From Mycobacterium shinjukuense (GTDB lineage: Bacteria > Actinomycetota > Actinomycetes > Mycobacteriales > Mycobacteriaceae), in NCBI RefSeq assembly GCF_010730055.1, contig NZ_AP022575.1, forward strand, positions 3,100,001 through 3,164,000: a stretch of DNA of 64,000 nt, read 5' to 3'. Shown one piece after another: positions 25,818-32,601 of this stretch; position 1 is the stretch's first letter; each line of letters begins with the position of its first letter. Both the position numbers and the translations under genes were made by a program. The notes beneath the pieces are model-generated. The model saw nothing but the letters and a program-made list of their open reading frames with translations, ran no database searches and was not told the DNA's origin.

Positions 25818-26252
25818 GTGCGCACATCCAGGGACATCACGCATGCGGGAGTCGGCTGCGTCGGGGAACACGAGACGCTCGCCGCAGCAGCCCAACGCAT
25901 GCGCGATCCAGGTGTGGACGCCTTGTCGATCTGCGGGGACGACGGCCGCCGGCACGGGATGCTCCCCGACCGCGATGTCGTCATCAAATGCGTTGCCGCC
26001 GAGCATGACCCGGGCACGATGACCGCCGGTGAACTGGCCCGGGGGAATACCTATCACGTCGATGCCGAAGCCAGCATCGAAGAGCTGCTCAACGTGATGG
26101 AAGAACATCGGGAGCGCCGACTGCCCGTCATCGATGATCGCCGGCTGGTGGGCATCGTCAGCGAAGCCGACATCGCCCGCCAGCTGCCGGAGCCCGCCAT
26201 CGCCCACTTCGTGAAACCGATCTGCGCACCTCAAGCCGTTTCCAGCCGCTGA
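25818..26252 (+). CDS. hrp1: Hypoxic response protein 1-like CBS-domain protein
   Basis: This 144-residue protein consists of two CBS domains. The first is VGCVGEHETLAAAAQRMRD to MLPDRDVVIKCVA; the second is YHVDAEASIEELLNVMEEH to GIVSEADIARQL. It resembles M. tuberculosis Hrp1 (Rv2626c), a strongly DosR-induced and partly secreted protein that binds zinc at the domain interface and has no known enzymatic activity. The GTG start has AAGAAGGA at proper spacing. A DosR-like sequence lies about 85-95 nt upstream. In M. tuberculosis the gene lies elsewhere, so this island has a different arrangement. Confidence 0.88.
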   Translation: MRTSRDITHAGVGCVGEHETLAAAAQRMRDPGVDALSICGDDGRRHGMLPDRDVVIKCVAAEHDPGTMTAGELARGNTYHVDAEASIEELLNVMEEHRERRLPVIDDRRLVGIVSEADIARQLPEPAIAHFVKPICAPQAVSSR

Positions 26253-26277
26253 CCCCTCGACACGTGGAAGGCAAGCC

Positions 26278-26730
26278 ATGAGTTTTCCCTACGGAACCGG
26301 CCCGGCAGCAGGCGAATACAGCACCGAGGACGACAACCAGCTTCAGCCGGAGGACACTCTCGTTGAGCGCGGCGTCGACGACGTACTCGATGAGGGCTAT
26401 TCGCCGCCGGAGCGACCCTATGGACGTGGCGCCTTCGGCCCTCCCGAAAGCATGGACCAGCTGCTGGTCGAGGAAGAACCAGATCCGACGTCGCGAATCG
26501 GTGCAGTGCTCGACGAAGATGAGCAGCAACGCTGCGATGAAGCCGAGCGGGAAGCCGAATTTCCCCGGCGCGGCGAGGTTGGACGGGCCCGAGCGGGCCG
26601 GCTCGTCGCGCCGGACAAGGGGTTTGGTGAAGACACTGTGGCAGAACTGGTCGCTGAGGACGTCGGCATCAGCGGGGGCGCAGCGTCCGCCGAAGAGGCC
26701 GCGGTTCACATCATCGTAGACGAGGAGTAA
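26278..26730 (+). CDS. DUF5709-type acidic protein
   Basis: This hydrophilic, strongly acidic protein of 150 residues has no membrane segment. It begins MSFPYGTGPAAGEYSTEDDN, and its centre LVERGVDDVLDEGYSPPERP with GAFGPPESMDQLLVEEEPDP matches the actinobacterial DUF5709 pattern. The C-terminus ends AVHIIVDEE. It follows the hrp1-like gene by 25 nt and precedes the small zinc-ribbon gene by 22 nt, so the three are probably co-transcribed. Its function is unknown; its place in the cluster suggests a stress or hypoxia role. Confidence 0.75.
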   Translation: MSFPYGTGPAAGEYSTEDDNQLQPEDTLVERGVDDVLDEGYSPPERPYGRGAFGPPESMDQLLVEEEPDPTSRIGAVLDEDEQQRCDEAEREAEFPRRGEVGRARAGRLVAPDKGFGEDTVAELVAEDVGISGGAASAEEAAVHIIVDEE

Positions 26731-26752
26731 CCGCCACGGAGGTGAAAAACAG

Positions 26753-26920
26753 ATGGCCGCCGACCCGCAATGTGCACGCTGCAAACAGCCCATTGGGCCA
26801 GGATGGCTCTACATCACCGCGCATCGGCGCGGCCAAGCCGCGGTAGCCGAAGACGGCGTTGCATATATCCACGTGCCAGGCGAATGTCCTCGACCCGGGG
26901 AACACGTTCCGCGCTCCTAG
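26753..26920 (+). CDS. Small Cys-rich protein (55 aa)
   Basis: The ATG is preceded by GGAGGTGAA at ideal spacing, the best ribosome site in this neighbourhood. The peptide begins MAADPQCARCKQPIGPGWLY and later has VPGECPRPGEHVPRS. The CxxC pair plus a later Cys and several His suggest a small metal-binding knuckle. Codon use has high GC at third positions. It is the third gene of the hrp1-DUF5709 run. Function unknown. Confidence 0.65.
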   Translation: MAADPQCARCKQPIGPGWLYITAHRRGQAAVAEDGVAYIHVPGECPRPGEHVPRS

Positions 26921-26929
26921 CGGCCCCGG

Positions 26930-27072
26930 GCAGTGAAGGCGATGACTTTCGTGGCAAGGCGGCCGCGACGATCACCGCCGCGCTACTCCACTTCCTTCCG
27001 GCTGGCCAGATGGCCAAGGCCCAGGATCGGCTTCCTACCGAAATCCGGGTGCTGCTACATCCGCGGCCGTAG
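26930..27072 (+). pseudogene. Possible DUF2267 C-terminal remnant
   Basis: One frame encodes GDDFRGKAAATITAALLHFL followed by PAGQMAKAQDRLPTEIRVLL and a stop. The pattern (helix, 'LPAGQ', 'LPTEIRVLL') resembles the end of DUF2267 proteins, which are often next to hypoxia and stress genes in actinobacteria. No start codon with a ribosome site exists in this frame after the preceding gene, so it is probably a truncated relic. The similarity is by eye only. Confidence 0.35.
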
Positions 27073-27120
27073 CGCAGGCGGAACTTGCCAGCCGACCCCA
27101 AGACGACCTCGCCGGGAGTC

Positions 27121-27342
27121 TCAGCTGCGGCCCTCGAACCGGAGCGGTCGATGCGTCGACGAAAAATCGAAAGACGGCTCAGCGGTGTGCCTTCCGTCGG
27201 TGAGCCGCACAACATAGGTGCGGTCGGCCGGGCGATACTCGACCGTGCCGCCCTCGACGACCATTCCCACCAACGCGTTACCGTCCCGGAAGAAGTACGC
27301 GTTGTCTTCCGGGCGCAGGGAGTCAAGGTGACAACCGGGCAC
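27121..27342 (-). CDS. Small conserved-looking protein (73 aa), function unknown
   Basis: The GTG start is preceded by GGAG at 10-12 nt. The sequence includes CHLDSLRPEDNAYFFRDGNA, LVGMVVEGGTVEYRPADRTY and VVRLTDGRHTAEPSFDFSST, a beta-rich pattern with high third-position GC and no low-complexity bias. I do not recognise a named family. It lies 22 nt downstream of the small basic-protein gene on the same strand and probably shares its promoter. Confidence 0.55.
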   Translation of the reverse strand: MPGCHLDSLRPEDNAYFFRDGNALVGMVVEGGTVEYRPADRTYVVRLTDGRHTAEPSFDFSSTHRPLRFEGRS

Positions 27343-27364
27343 GATTACGACACTCCGGTGAGGA

Positions 27365-27514
27365 TCACCCGTGAGGACCAGAATCCGCGCGCCGTGCTCC
27401 TCGGCCGTCTCCGGCCGCTTTCTGCACGACCTTCTTGGCTACCGCGTTCCGTACGCCCTTCTTCACCGCGGCCTTGGCCGGTGACTTTTGCCGCCTCGTG
27501 ACATGCTCAGCCAT
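27365..27514 (-). CDS. Small Lys/Ala-rich basic protein (49 aa)
   Basis: It begins MAEHVTRRQKSPAKAAVKKG and continues VRNAVAKKVVQKAAGDGRGA. This AK-repeat composition resembles histone-like or nucleic-acid-binding tails. AAAGG lies about 10 nt upstream of the ATG. A DosR-like box about 65-78 nt upstream would be shared with the divergent phosphoribosyltransferase gene. Small size and biased composition make the call tentative. Confidence 0.5.
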   Translation of the reverse strand: MAEHVTRRQKSPAKAAVKKGVRNAVAKKVVQKAAGDGRGARRADSGPHG

Positions 27515-27578
27515 GGATGCAGCCCTTTCTATCATCATCGGCACCGTCACCTTGTCACCCCGGCTGGCTGCGCGGCGA

Positions 27579-27592
27579 GGGCCGAACGTCCT
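27579..27592 (-). promoter_or_regulatory. DosR-like box between divergent genes
   Basis: On the minus strand it reads AGGACGTTCGGCCC, which agrees at 12 of 14 positions with GGGACTTTCGGCCC, a common DosR-box variant in M. tuberculosis. It lies between the divergent small basic gene and the phosphoribosyltransferase-hydrolase gene, whose M. tuberculosis homologue (Rv0571c) is DosR-induced. It is well placed to serve both directions. Assigned by pattern only. Confidence 0.55.
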
Positions 27593-27668
27593 CAACTGCG
27601 CGCCATGGTCGGTCAGCAAGGTACCTAATACCGTTCCCATGGGCGCCGGATCGGCGCACACTCGGCAG

Positions 27669-28994
27669 ATGAGGCTTTTCGCCGATCGCGGCGATGCCGG
27701 ACGGCAGTTGGCACGGCGTCTGATGGATCTGTACGGCCAGGACGTCGTTGTCCTCGGCCTGCCGCGCGGCGGGGTGCCGGTGGCCTTCGAGGTCGCCACG
27801 GCGCTGCAGGCACCACTCGACGTCCTCGTGGTGCGCAAGCTCGGGGTGCCGTTCCAACCCGAATTGGCGTTCGGAGCCATCGGCGAAGACGGCGTGCGGG
27901 TGCTCAACGACGACGTCGTGCGAGCGGTGCACCTCGACGACGCAGACATGGACGCCGTGGAACGCGAGCAGCGAAACGAATTGCAACGCCGGGCGGAACG
28001 GTTCCGCCGCGGGCGTGCTCGGATCTCCTTGACCGGACGGACCGCGGTGATCGTCGATGATGGCATCGCGACCGGCGCAACCGCCAAGGCGGCATGTCAG
28101 GTCGCCCGCGCGCATGGGGCGAGCAGGATCATCCTGGCCGTTCCCATTGGCCCACACGACATCGTGGCGAGGTTCGCCGGATACGTCGACGAGGTGGTGT
28201 GCCTGCAAAGCCCGGCATTCTTCTACGCCGTTGGGCAGGGTTACCGCAACTTCAGCCAGACCTCGGATGACGAGGTGGTCACGCTGCTGGATCGCGCCGG
28301 GGGCCTAACCGGCGCCGCGGCCATCGATGACGACGACCCGCCCGTGCACAACGAAGAAGTGCGGCTGCTCGCCGCCGGGGTGTTCCTGGCCGGGCAGCTG
28401 ACCATCCCCGAGCACCCGAGAGGCATCGTGGTTTTCGCCCACGGCAGTGGAAGCGGCCGGCACAGTCCCCGCAATCGCTACGTCGCAGAAGTGTTGACCG
28501 GAGCCCGCCTTGCCACCCTGCTGTTCGACTTGCTCACGGCCGAAGAAGAACGCGACCGGGTCAACGTCTTCGACATCGAGCTGCTGGCCTGCCGACTGGT
28601 CGACGTGACCGGTTGGCTGGCCACCCGGCCCGACACCGCGTCGCTGCCGGTCGGCTACTTCGGCGCGAGCACGGGGGCGGGCGCGGCGCTGCTTGCGGCC
28701 ACCGATCCACGAGTGGTGGTGCGGGCGGTGGTGTCCCGCGGCGGCCGGCCCGATCTCGCGGGTCGCTCGCTGACCAACGTCACGGCGCCCACCCTGCTGA
28801 TTGTGGGCGGGCGCGACCGGGCGGTCCTTGAGCTGAATCGCCAAGCGCAGGCGGCGATGCCCGGGCAGTGCGAGCTCACCGTGGTGGCCGGGGCCACCCA
28901 CCTGTTCGAGGAACCGGGCACGCTTGAACAGGTCGCCGCCTTGGCGTGCGACTGGTTCGTCCAGCATTTGAGCCGCGCGATCACCAGCCGCTAG
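27669..28994 (+). CDS. Phosphoribosyltransferase / alpha-beta hydrolase fusion
   Basis: This is a two-domain protein of 441 residues resembling Rv0571c. Residues 1-215 form a type I phosphoribosyltransferase: MRLFADRGDAGRQLARRLMD, VLGLPRGGVPVAFEVA and the PRPP loop AVIVDDGIATGATAKAA are all present. Residues 225-440 form a dienelactone-hydrolase-like fold: VVFAHGSGSGRHSPRNR near the oxyanion strand, GYFGASTGAGAALLAA as nucleophile elbow (Ser), LLIVGGRDRAVLELN with Asp and VAGATHLFEEP with His. The triad looks complete. The substrate is unknown. A DosR-like box lies about 80-90 nt upstream. The archease gene follows after 24 nt. Confidence 0.85.
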   Translation: MRLFADRGDAGRQLARRLMDLYGQDVVVLGLPRGGVPVAFEVATALQAPLDVLVVRKLGVPFQPELAFGAIGEDGVRVLNDDVVRAVHLDDADMDAVEREQRNELQRRAERFRRGRARISLTGRTAVIVDDGIATGATAKAACQVARAHGASRIILAVPIGPHDIVARFAGYVDEVVCLQSPAFFYAVGQGYRNFSQTSDDEVVTLLDRAGGLTGAAAIDDDDPPVHNEEVRLLAAGVFLAGQLTIPEHPRGIVVFAHGSGSGRHSPRNRYVAEVLTGARLATLLFDLLTAEEERDRVNVFDIELLACRLVDVTGWLATRPDTASLPVGYFGASTGAGAALLAATDPRVVVRAVVSRGGRPDLAGRSLTNVTAPTLLIVGGRDRAVLELNRQAQAAMPGQCELTVVAGATHLFEEPGTLEQVAALACDWFVQHLSRAITSR

Positions 28995-29018
28995 GTCACG
29001 CGAGAGACGCTAAAGACC

Positions 29019-29441
29019 ATGGCCGACAGAGCATCCGGACACCGAAGCGTCCCGCACACCGCGGATCTGCGGATCGAGGCGTGGGCACCCACCCGCGACG
29101 GATGCATCAGGCAAGCGGTGCTCGGCGCGGTAGAAAGCTTCCTGGACATCTCCGCGGCCACGGCGCAACGGACTCGCCGGCGCCGGATGGAGGCCCACAG
29201 CGACGACGATCTGCTGGCGGCCGCCCTGGAGGAGGTCATCTACCTGCTGGACACCACCGGAGAGGCCCCGGTCGACGTCAACCTGAGCGAGGCCGACGGC
29301 GGTGTCGACCTGACGCTGGCGATGGTGGATGCGGGCGCGCTGCCTCAGCTAGGGGCGGTGCCAAAGGCGGTGTCGCTCAATGAGCTTCACCTGGCGCATG
29401 ATAAGCGTGGCTGGCGATGCTCGGTCACTCTCGACGTCTGA
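29019..29441 (+). CDS. Archease, activator of RtcB
   Basis: Archease accelerates guanylylation and turnover of the RtcB RNA ligase. The 140-residue sequence has the family pattern HTADLRIEAWAPTRDGCIRQ near the N-terminus and ends HDKRGWRCSVTLDV, with conserved acidic metal-binding residues (HTAD at the start, Asp near the C-terminus). It sits 12 nt upstream of rtcB. M. tuberculosis has a comparable pair, Rv2630-Rv2631, in its DosR regulon. The start is ATG; no strong ribosome site is visible. Confidence 0.88.
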   Translation: MADRASGHRSVPHTADLRIEAWAPTRDGCIRQAVLGAVESFLDISAATAQRTRRRRMEAHSDDDLLAAALEEVIYLLDTTGEAPVDVNLSEADGGVDLTLAMVDAGALPQLGAVPKAVSLNELHLAHDKRGWRCSVTLDV

Positions 29442-29453
29442 TGGAGCAGCCAC

Positions 29454-30875
29454 ATGAAGCTGATCGAGGAGACTGAATACCGGTTCCGCATCGAACGAGA
29501 GGGCGCCATGCGGGTGCCCGGGATCGTGTACGCCTCCCGCGCACTGCTCCCCGGCGAACCCGGAGACAAGACGTTGACCCAGGTGGCGAACGTGGCGACG
29601 CTGCCGGGGATCGTCCGAGCGGCCTACGCGATGCCCGACGTGCACTGGGGGTACGGCTTTCCCATCGGCGGCGTCGCGGCCACCGATGTCGACAACGGCG
29701 GTGTCGTCTCCCCCGGCGGCGTCGGGTTTGACATCTCGTGCGGGGTGCGGCTGCTGGTCAGCCCCGAACTGGATCGTGACCGCCTGCGGCCACGGCTGCG
29801 CGCGGTGATGGACCACCTCGACCGCGCGATACCGCGCGGAGTGGGCACCAAGGGTGTGTGGCGGTTGCCCAATCGCGCTGCGTTGCAGCAGATCCTCACC
29901 GGCGGCGCCCGCTTCGCGGTGGAGCAAGGACACGGGGTCGCGCGGGACTTGCAGCGGTGCGAGGACGGCGGCGCGCTTGACGGCGCCGATGCGGCGACGG
30001 TCAGCGACCGGGCGGTCGAACGCGGCCTCGGGCAGGTCGGCAGCCTGGGTTCGGGCAACCATTTTCTCGAGGTGCAGGCCGTCGATCGCGCCTACGACGC
30101 GGCCGCGGCCGCGCGGATGGGGCTGGCCGAGGGCGCGGTCTGCGTCATGATCCACACCGGATCGCGGGGCCTGGGTCATCAAATCTGCACCGACCATGTG
30201 CACCAGATGGGAAACGCCATGGGCCGCTTCGGCATTGAGGTGCCCGACCGTCAGCTGGCCTGCGTTCCCGTGCACTCCCCCGAGGGGCAGGCATACCTGG
30301 CGGCGATGGCCGCCGCGGCCAATTACGGACGCGCCAACCGCCAGCTGCTGACCGAGGCAACCCGTCGCGTGTTCGACCGGGAAACCTCGACGACCCTGGA
30401 CGTGCTGTACGACGTGTCGCACAACCTGGCCAAGCTGGAGAAGCATCCCGTCGACGGCCAGCTGCGTACCGTCTGCGTGCACCGCAAGGGGGCGACTCGT
30501 TCGCTGCCGCCGTATCACCCCGAGTTGCCCGCCGACCTGGCCGCCGTCGGCCAACCGGTGCTGATACCCGGCACGATGGGCACGGCCTCCTACGTGCTGG
30601 CGGGAGTGCCGGAAAACCCGGCGTTCTTCTCGACGGCGCACGGTGCCGGCCGGGTGCAGAGCCGCCATCAGGCCGCCCGGCACACCAATGCCGACGCGCT
30701 GCGCAGGGCGCTGGAACAGGCCGGCATCCTGGTCCGCGGCAGCTCACGGCGCGGGCTGGCCGAGGAGACGCCCGAAGCGTACAAGGACATCGACGCCGTC
30801 ATCGAGACCAGCCACCGGGCCGGGCTGGCGCGTAAGATCGCGCGCCTTGTCCCGTTGGGAGTCGTGAAAGGGTGA
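29454..30875 (+). CDS. rtcB: RNA-splicing ligase RtcB
   Basis: RtcB joins RNA 2',3'-cyclic phosphate ends to 5'-OH ends using GTP and Mn2+, repairing cleaved tRNA or rRNA. Mn-binding and catalytic segments are visible: MPDVHWGYGFPIGGVAA, GFDISCGVRLL (metal-binding Cys), GSGNHFLEVQ, MIHTGSRGLGHQ, and STAHGAGR with the His that becomes guanylylated. The 473 residues are full length. It follows archease closely and likely forms one operon with the PRTase-hydrolase gene. MazF-type toxins leave RtcB-type ends, and a MazEF pair is encoded in this window. Confidence 0.94.
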   Translation: MKLIEETEYRFRIEREGAMRVPGIVYASRALLPGEPGDKTLTQVANVATLPGIVRAAYAMPDVHWGYGFPIGGVAATDVDNGGVVSPGGVGFDISCGVRLLVSPELDRDRLRPRLRAVMDHLDRAIPRGVGTKGVWRLPNRAALQQILTGGARFAVEQGHGVARDLQRCEDGGALDGADAATVSDRAVERGLGQVGSLGSGNHFLEVQAVDRAYDAAAAARMGLAEGAVCVMIHTGSRGLGHQICTDHVHQMGNAMGRFGIEVPDRQLACVPVHSPEGQAYLAAMAAAANYGRANRQLLTEATRRVFDRETSTTLDVLYDVSHNLAKLEKHPVDGQLRTVCVHRKGATRSLPPYHPELPADLAAVGQPVLIPGTMGTASYVLAGVPENPAFFSTAHGAGRVQSRHQAARHTNADALRRALEQAGILVRGSSRRGLAEETPEAYKDIDAVIETSHRAGLARKIARLVPLGVVKG

Positions 30876-30983
30876 CAACGGGTGCTGCATGGTCGTACGG
30901 GCAACCCGACCCGGCTTTGCCCGCCCCACCGCGCTAACCGGCAGGGATCCCGATGGTGCCTACGACGAGGAGGGCCGACGCAC

Positions 30984-31649
30984 ATGCGAACCGTTTACCA
31001 CGAAAAGCTCGCCCAGCTGGCCGATCAGTTGAGCAGGCTGTGCAGTCTGACCGGGGCCGCGATAGAGCACGCGACCGGTGCGCTGTTGCACGCCGACCCC
31101 GCCGCCGCGGAGCAGACGATCACCGACTACCGCCACATCGAGGCGCTGTGCACGCACGCCGAAGAGTGCGCCATCGCGTTGCTGGCGCTGCAGCAGCCGG
31201 TGGCCGGTGAGCTGCGCAGCATCGTCAGCTGGATGCAGATCGTCGCCGACGTGGACCGGATGGGCGCGTTGGCGGCGCACGTGGCCGAGATCGTCCTGCA
31301 GCGACACCCAAACCACGTGTTGCCCACCGAGGTTGAACATCACTTCGCCGAAATGGGCCGGGTGGCTCACGAATTGGCACAGAGCGCGCAGGAAGTGTTG
31401 GCGACCCGCGATCCGGACAAGGCGGCGCGCATTCGCGACCAGGACGACGAGATGGATGGGCTGCACCGGCAGCTGTACACCGCCCTCATGGATCGCGACT
31501 GGACGCATGGCGTCCCGGCCGCTGTCGATCTCGCTCTGCTCGCCCGCTTCTATGAGCGCTTCGCCGACCACGCGGTCGAGATCGGCAGGCGGGTGGTCTT
31601 CCAAGTCACCGGCACCCGTCTTCCCGAGCAAGCGGTGGGGACGCACTGA
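30984..31649 (+). CDS. PhoU-family phosphate-signalling protein
   Basis: This 221-residue all-helical PhoU protein has two three-helix bundles. Metal-binding-type motifs are IVADVDRMGALAAHVAEI in the first bundle and LLARFYERFADHAVEIGRRV in the second. PhoU proteins restrain the SenX3/PhoR-type phosphate kinase or Pst transporter and are linked to persistence in mycobacteria (PhoY1/PhoY2). GAGGAGGG precedes the ATG. No pst genes adjoin; the dormancy-type neighbours suggest a role in slowed growth. Confidence 0.88.
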   Translation: MRTVYHEKLAQLADQLSRLCSLTGAAIEHATGALLHADPAAAEQTITDYRHIEALCTHAEECAIALLALQQPVAGELRSIVSWMQIVADVDRMGALAAHVAEIVLQRHPNHVLPTEVEHHFAEMGRVAHELAQSAQEVLATRDPDKAARIRDQDDEMDGLHRQLYTALMDRDWTHGVPAAVDLALLARFYERFADHAVEIGRRVVFQVTGTRLPEQAVGTH

Positions 31650-31663
31650 GCCGGCGTAGCGGT

Positions 31664-32467
31664 CTAGCCCGCCGGGGTGATCAATCCGTAATGCCCGTCG
31701 TAGCGGTGATACAACACGCTGGCGCGACCCTGGGCGGCGTCGATAAAGAACAGGAACGGCAGGCCGAGTAAGCCGAGCCGCTCGACGGCCTCCTCGTCGG
31801 TCAGGCATGGCGCCGGTTGCGGGCTGATGGTGAGGGGCAGCTCGAACGGGCTCAGCTGATCCGCCGGGACGGGTGCTACCAGCGCGAGGCGATGGCCGGT
31901 CGGACCACCACGGTAGAGGACACCGGCGGTACCGGTGCCGTTCTCGGTGAACAGGTGAAAGTCGTAGTCGAGCAGATCCATTTCGAGGGCGGCCTCGTCG
32001 ACCGTGCAGGGCGCCATGGCGAACGATTTGCGCCGGATGACCCGGCGTTCCTCGACCGGACGGGGAAAGTAGCTGGGCCGGTGCGTGGGCTGGGATTCGT
32101 GCCGCCATTGGTGCGGGCCGACCGTCGGTTGCTCACCCCGTCGAGACTCCCAGTGTTCGGCCGCCCGTTCCAACCGGTGCCGCAACCGCGCCTCGAGCCG
32201 GTCAATCGCCTCATGAGCGGTCACACCCTGAACTTGGGCACGGACCAGCCGACCGTCGACGTTGAGATTGGCCTGCGCGACCACGGGTCGCTCCACCGCT
32301 GGATCGCGATGCTCGGTCAACCGGACGCGGGCATGCAGCACCGGTCGGTGGGTGATCCGTCCGAGTTGGCCGATCTTGGTGCGCGCGTAGTCGGCCGCAC
32401 CGGGAAGCTCGCCGCGTGTTGTCACGTCGACGTCGATGGCCGGCGGCAATTCTGTTCGATGACGCAT
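31664..32467 (-). CDS. Rv0079-like ribosome-associated dormancy protein
   Basis: This 267-residue protein resembles M. tuberculosis Rv0079, a DosR-regulon protein. The N-terminal 110 residues have an HPF/S30AE-like pattern (AIDVDVTTRGELPGAADYAR, VLHARVRLTEHRDPAVERP, VQGVTAHEAIDRLEARLRHR). The C-terminal half repeats a short motif twice: DLLDYDFHLFTENGTGTAGV and LLGLPFLFFIDAAQGRASVL are two copies of the long-HPF C-terminal dimerisation-like unit. Ribosome hibernation is the inferred role. AAGGA precedes the ATG, and a strong DosR-like box lies 38-51 nt upstream. It converges on the phoU gene. Confidence 0.85.
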   Translation of the reverse strand: MRHRTELPPAIDVDVTTRGELPGAADYARTKIGQLGRITHRPVLHARVRLTEHRDPAVERPVVAQANLNVDGRLVRAQVQGVTAHEAIDRLEARLRHRLERAAEHWESRRGEQPTVGPHQWRHESQPTHRPSYFPRPVEERRVIRRKSFAMAPCTVDEAALEMDLLDYDFHLFTENGTGTAGVLYRGGPTGHRLALVAPVPADQLSPFELPLTISPQPAPCLTDEEAVERLGLLGLPFLFFIDAAQGRASVLYHRYDGHYGLITPAG

Positions 32468-32504
32468 GGTGTCCTTGCTACGCCGCAAATCCGCACCCGG
32501 TCCA

Positions 32505-32518
32505 GGGCCAAAGGTCAC
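32505..32518 (-). promoter_or_regulatory. DosR-like box upstream of Rv0079-like gene
   Basis: On the minus strand it reads GTGACCTTTGGCCC, differing at one position from GGGACCTTTGGCCC, a standard DosR-type sequence. It sits 38-51 nt before the ATG of a gene whose homologue is DosR-induced in M. tuberculosis. This is the best DosR candidate in the window. Confidence 0.65.
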
Positions 32519-32526
32519 CGTCCCTG

Positions 32527-32588
32527 CGCGAGCAGACGTCAAAGCCCCTGAAAACGGGCGTTTTCTGGGGCTTTGACGTCTGCTCGCG
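32527..32588. repeat. Long palindrome A behind nrdZ (possible terminator/dispersed repeat)
   Basis: This is a 62-bp inverted repeat with 31-nt arms. There is one internal mismatch (T-T) and a central GG. The outer part CGAGCAGACGTCAAAGC is shared, with one change, by the palindrome behind fadD8. It begins 13 nt past the nrdZ stop, on the nrdZ side of the Rv0079-like promoter. It could terminate nrdZ transcription without a T-tract, and it looks like a member of a mobile or dispersed palindrome family. Confidence 0.8.
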
Positions 32589-32601
32589 GTGGAAGTCGGC
32601 G

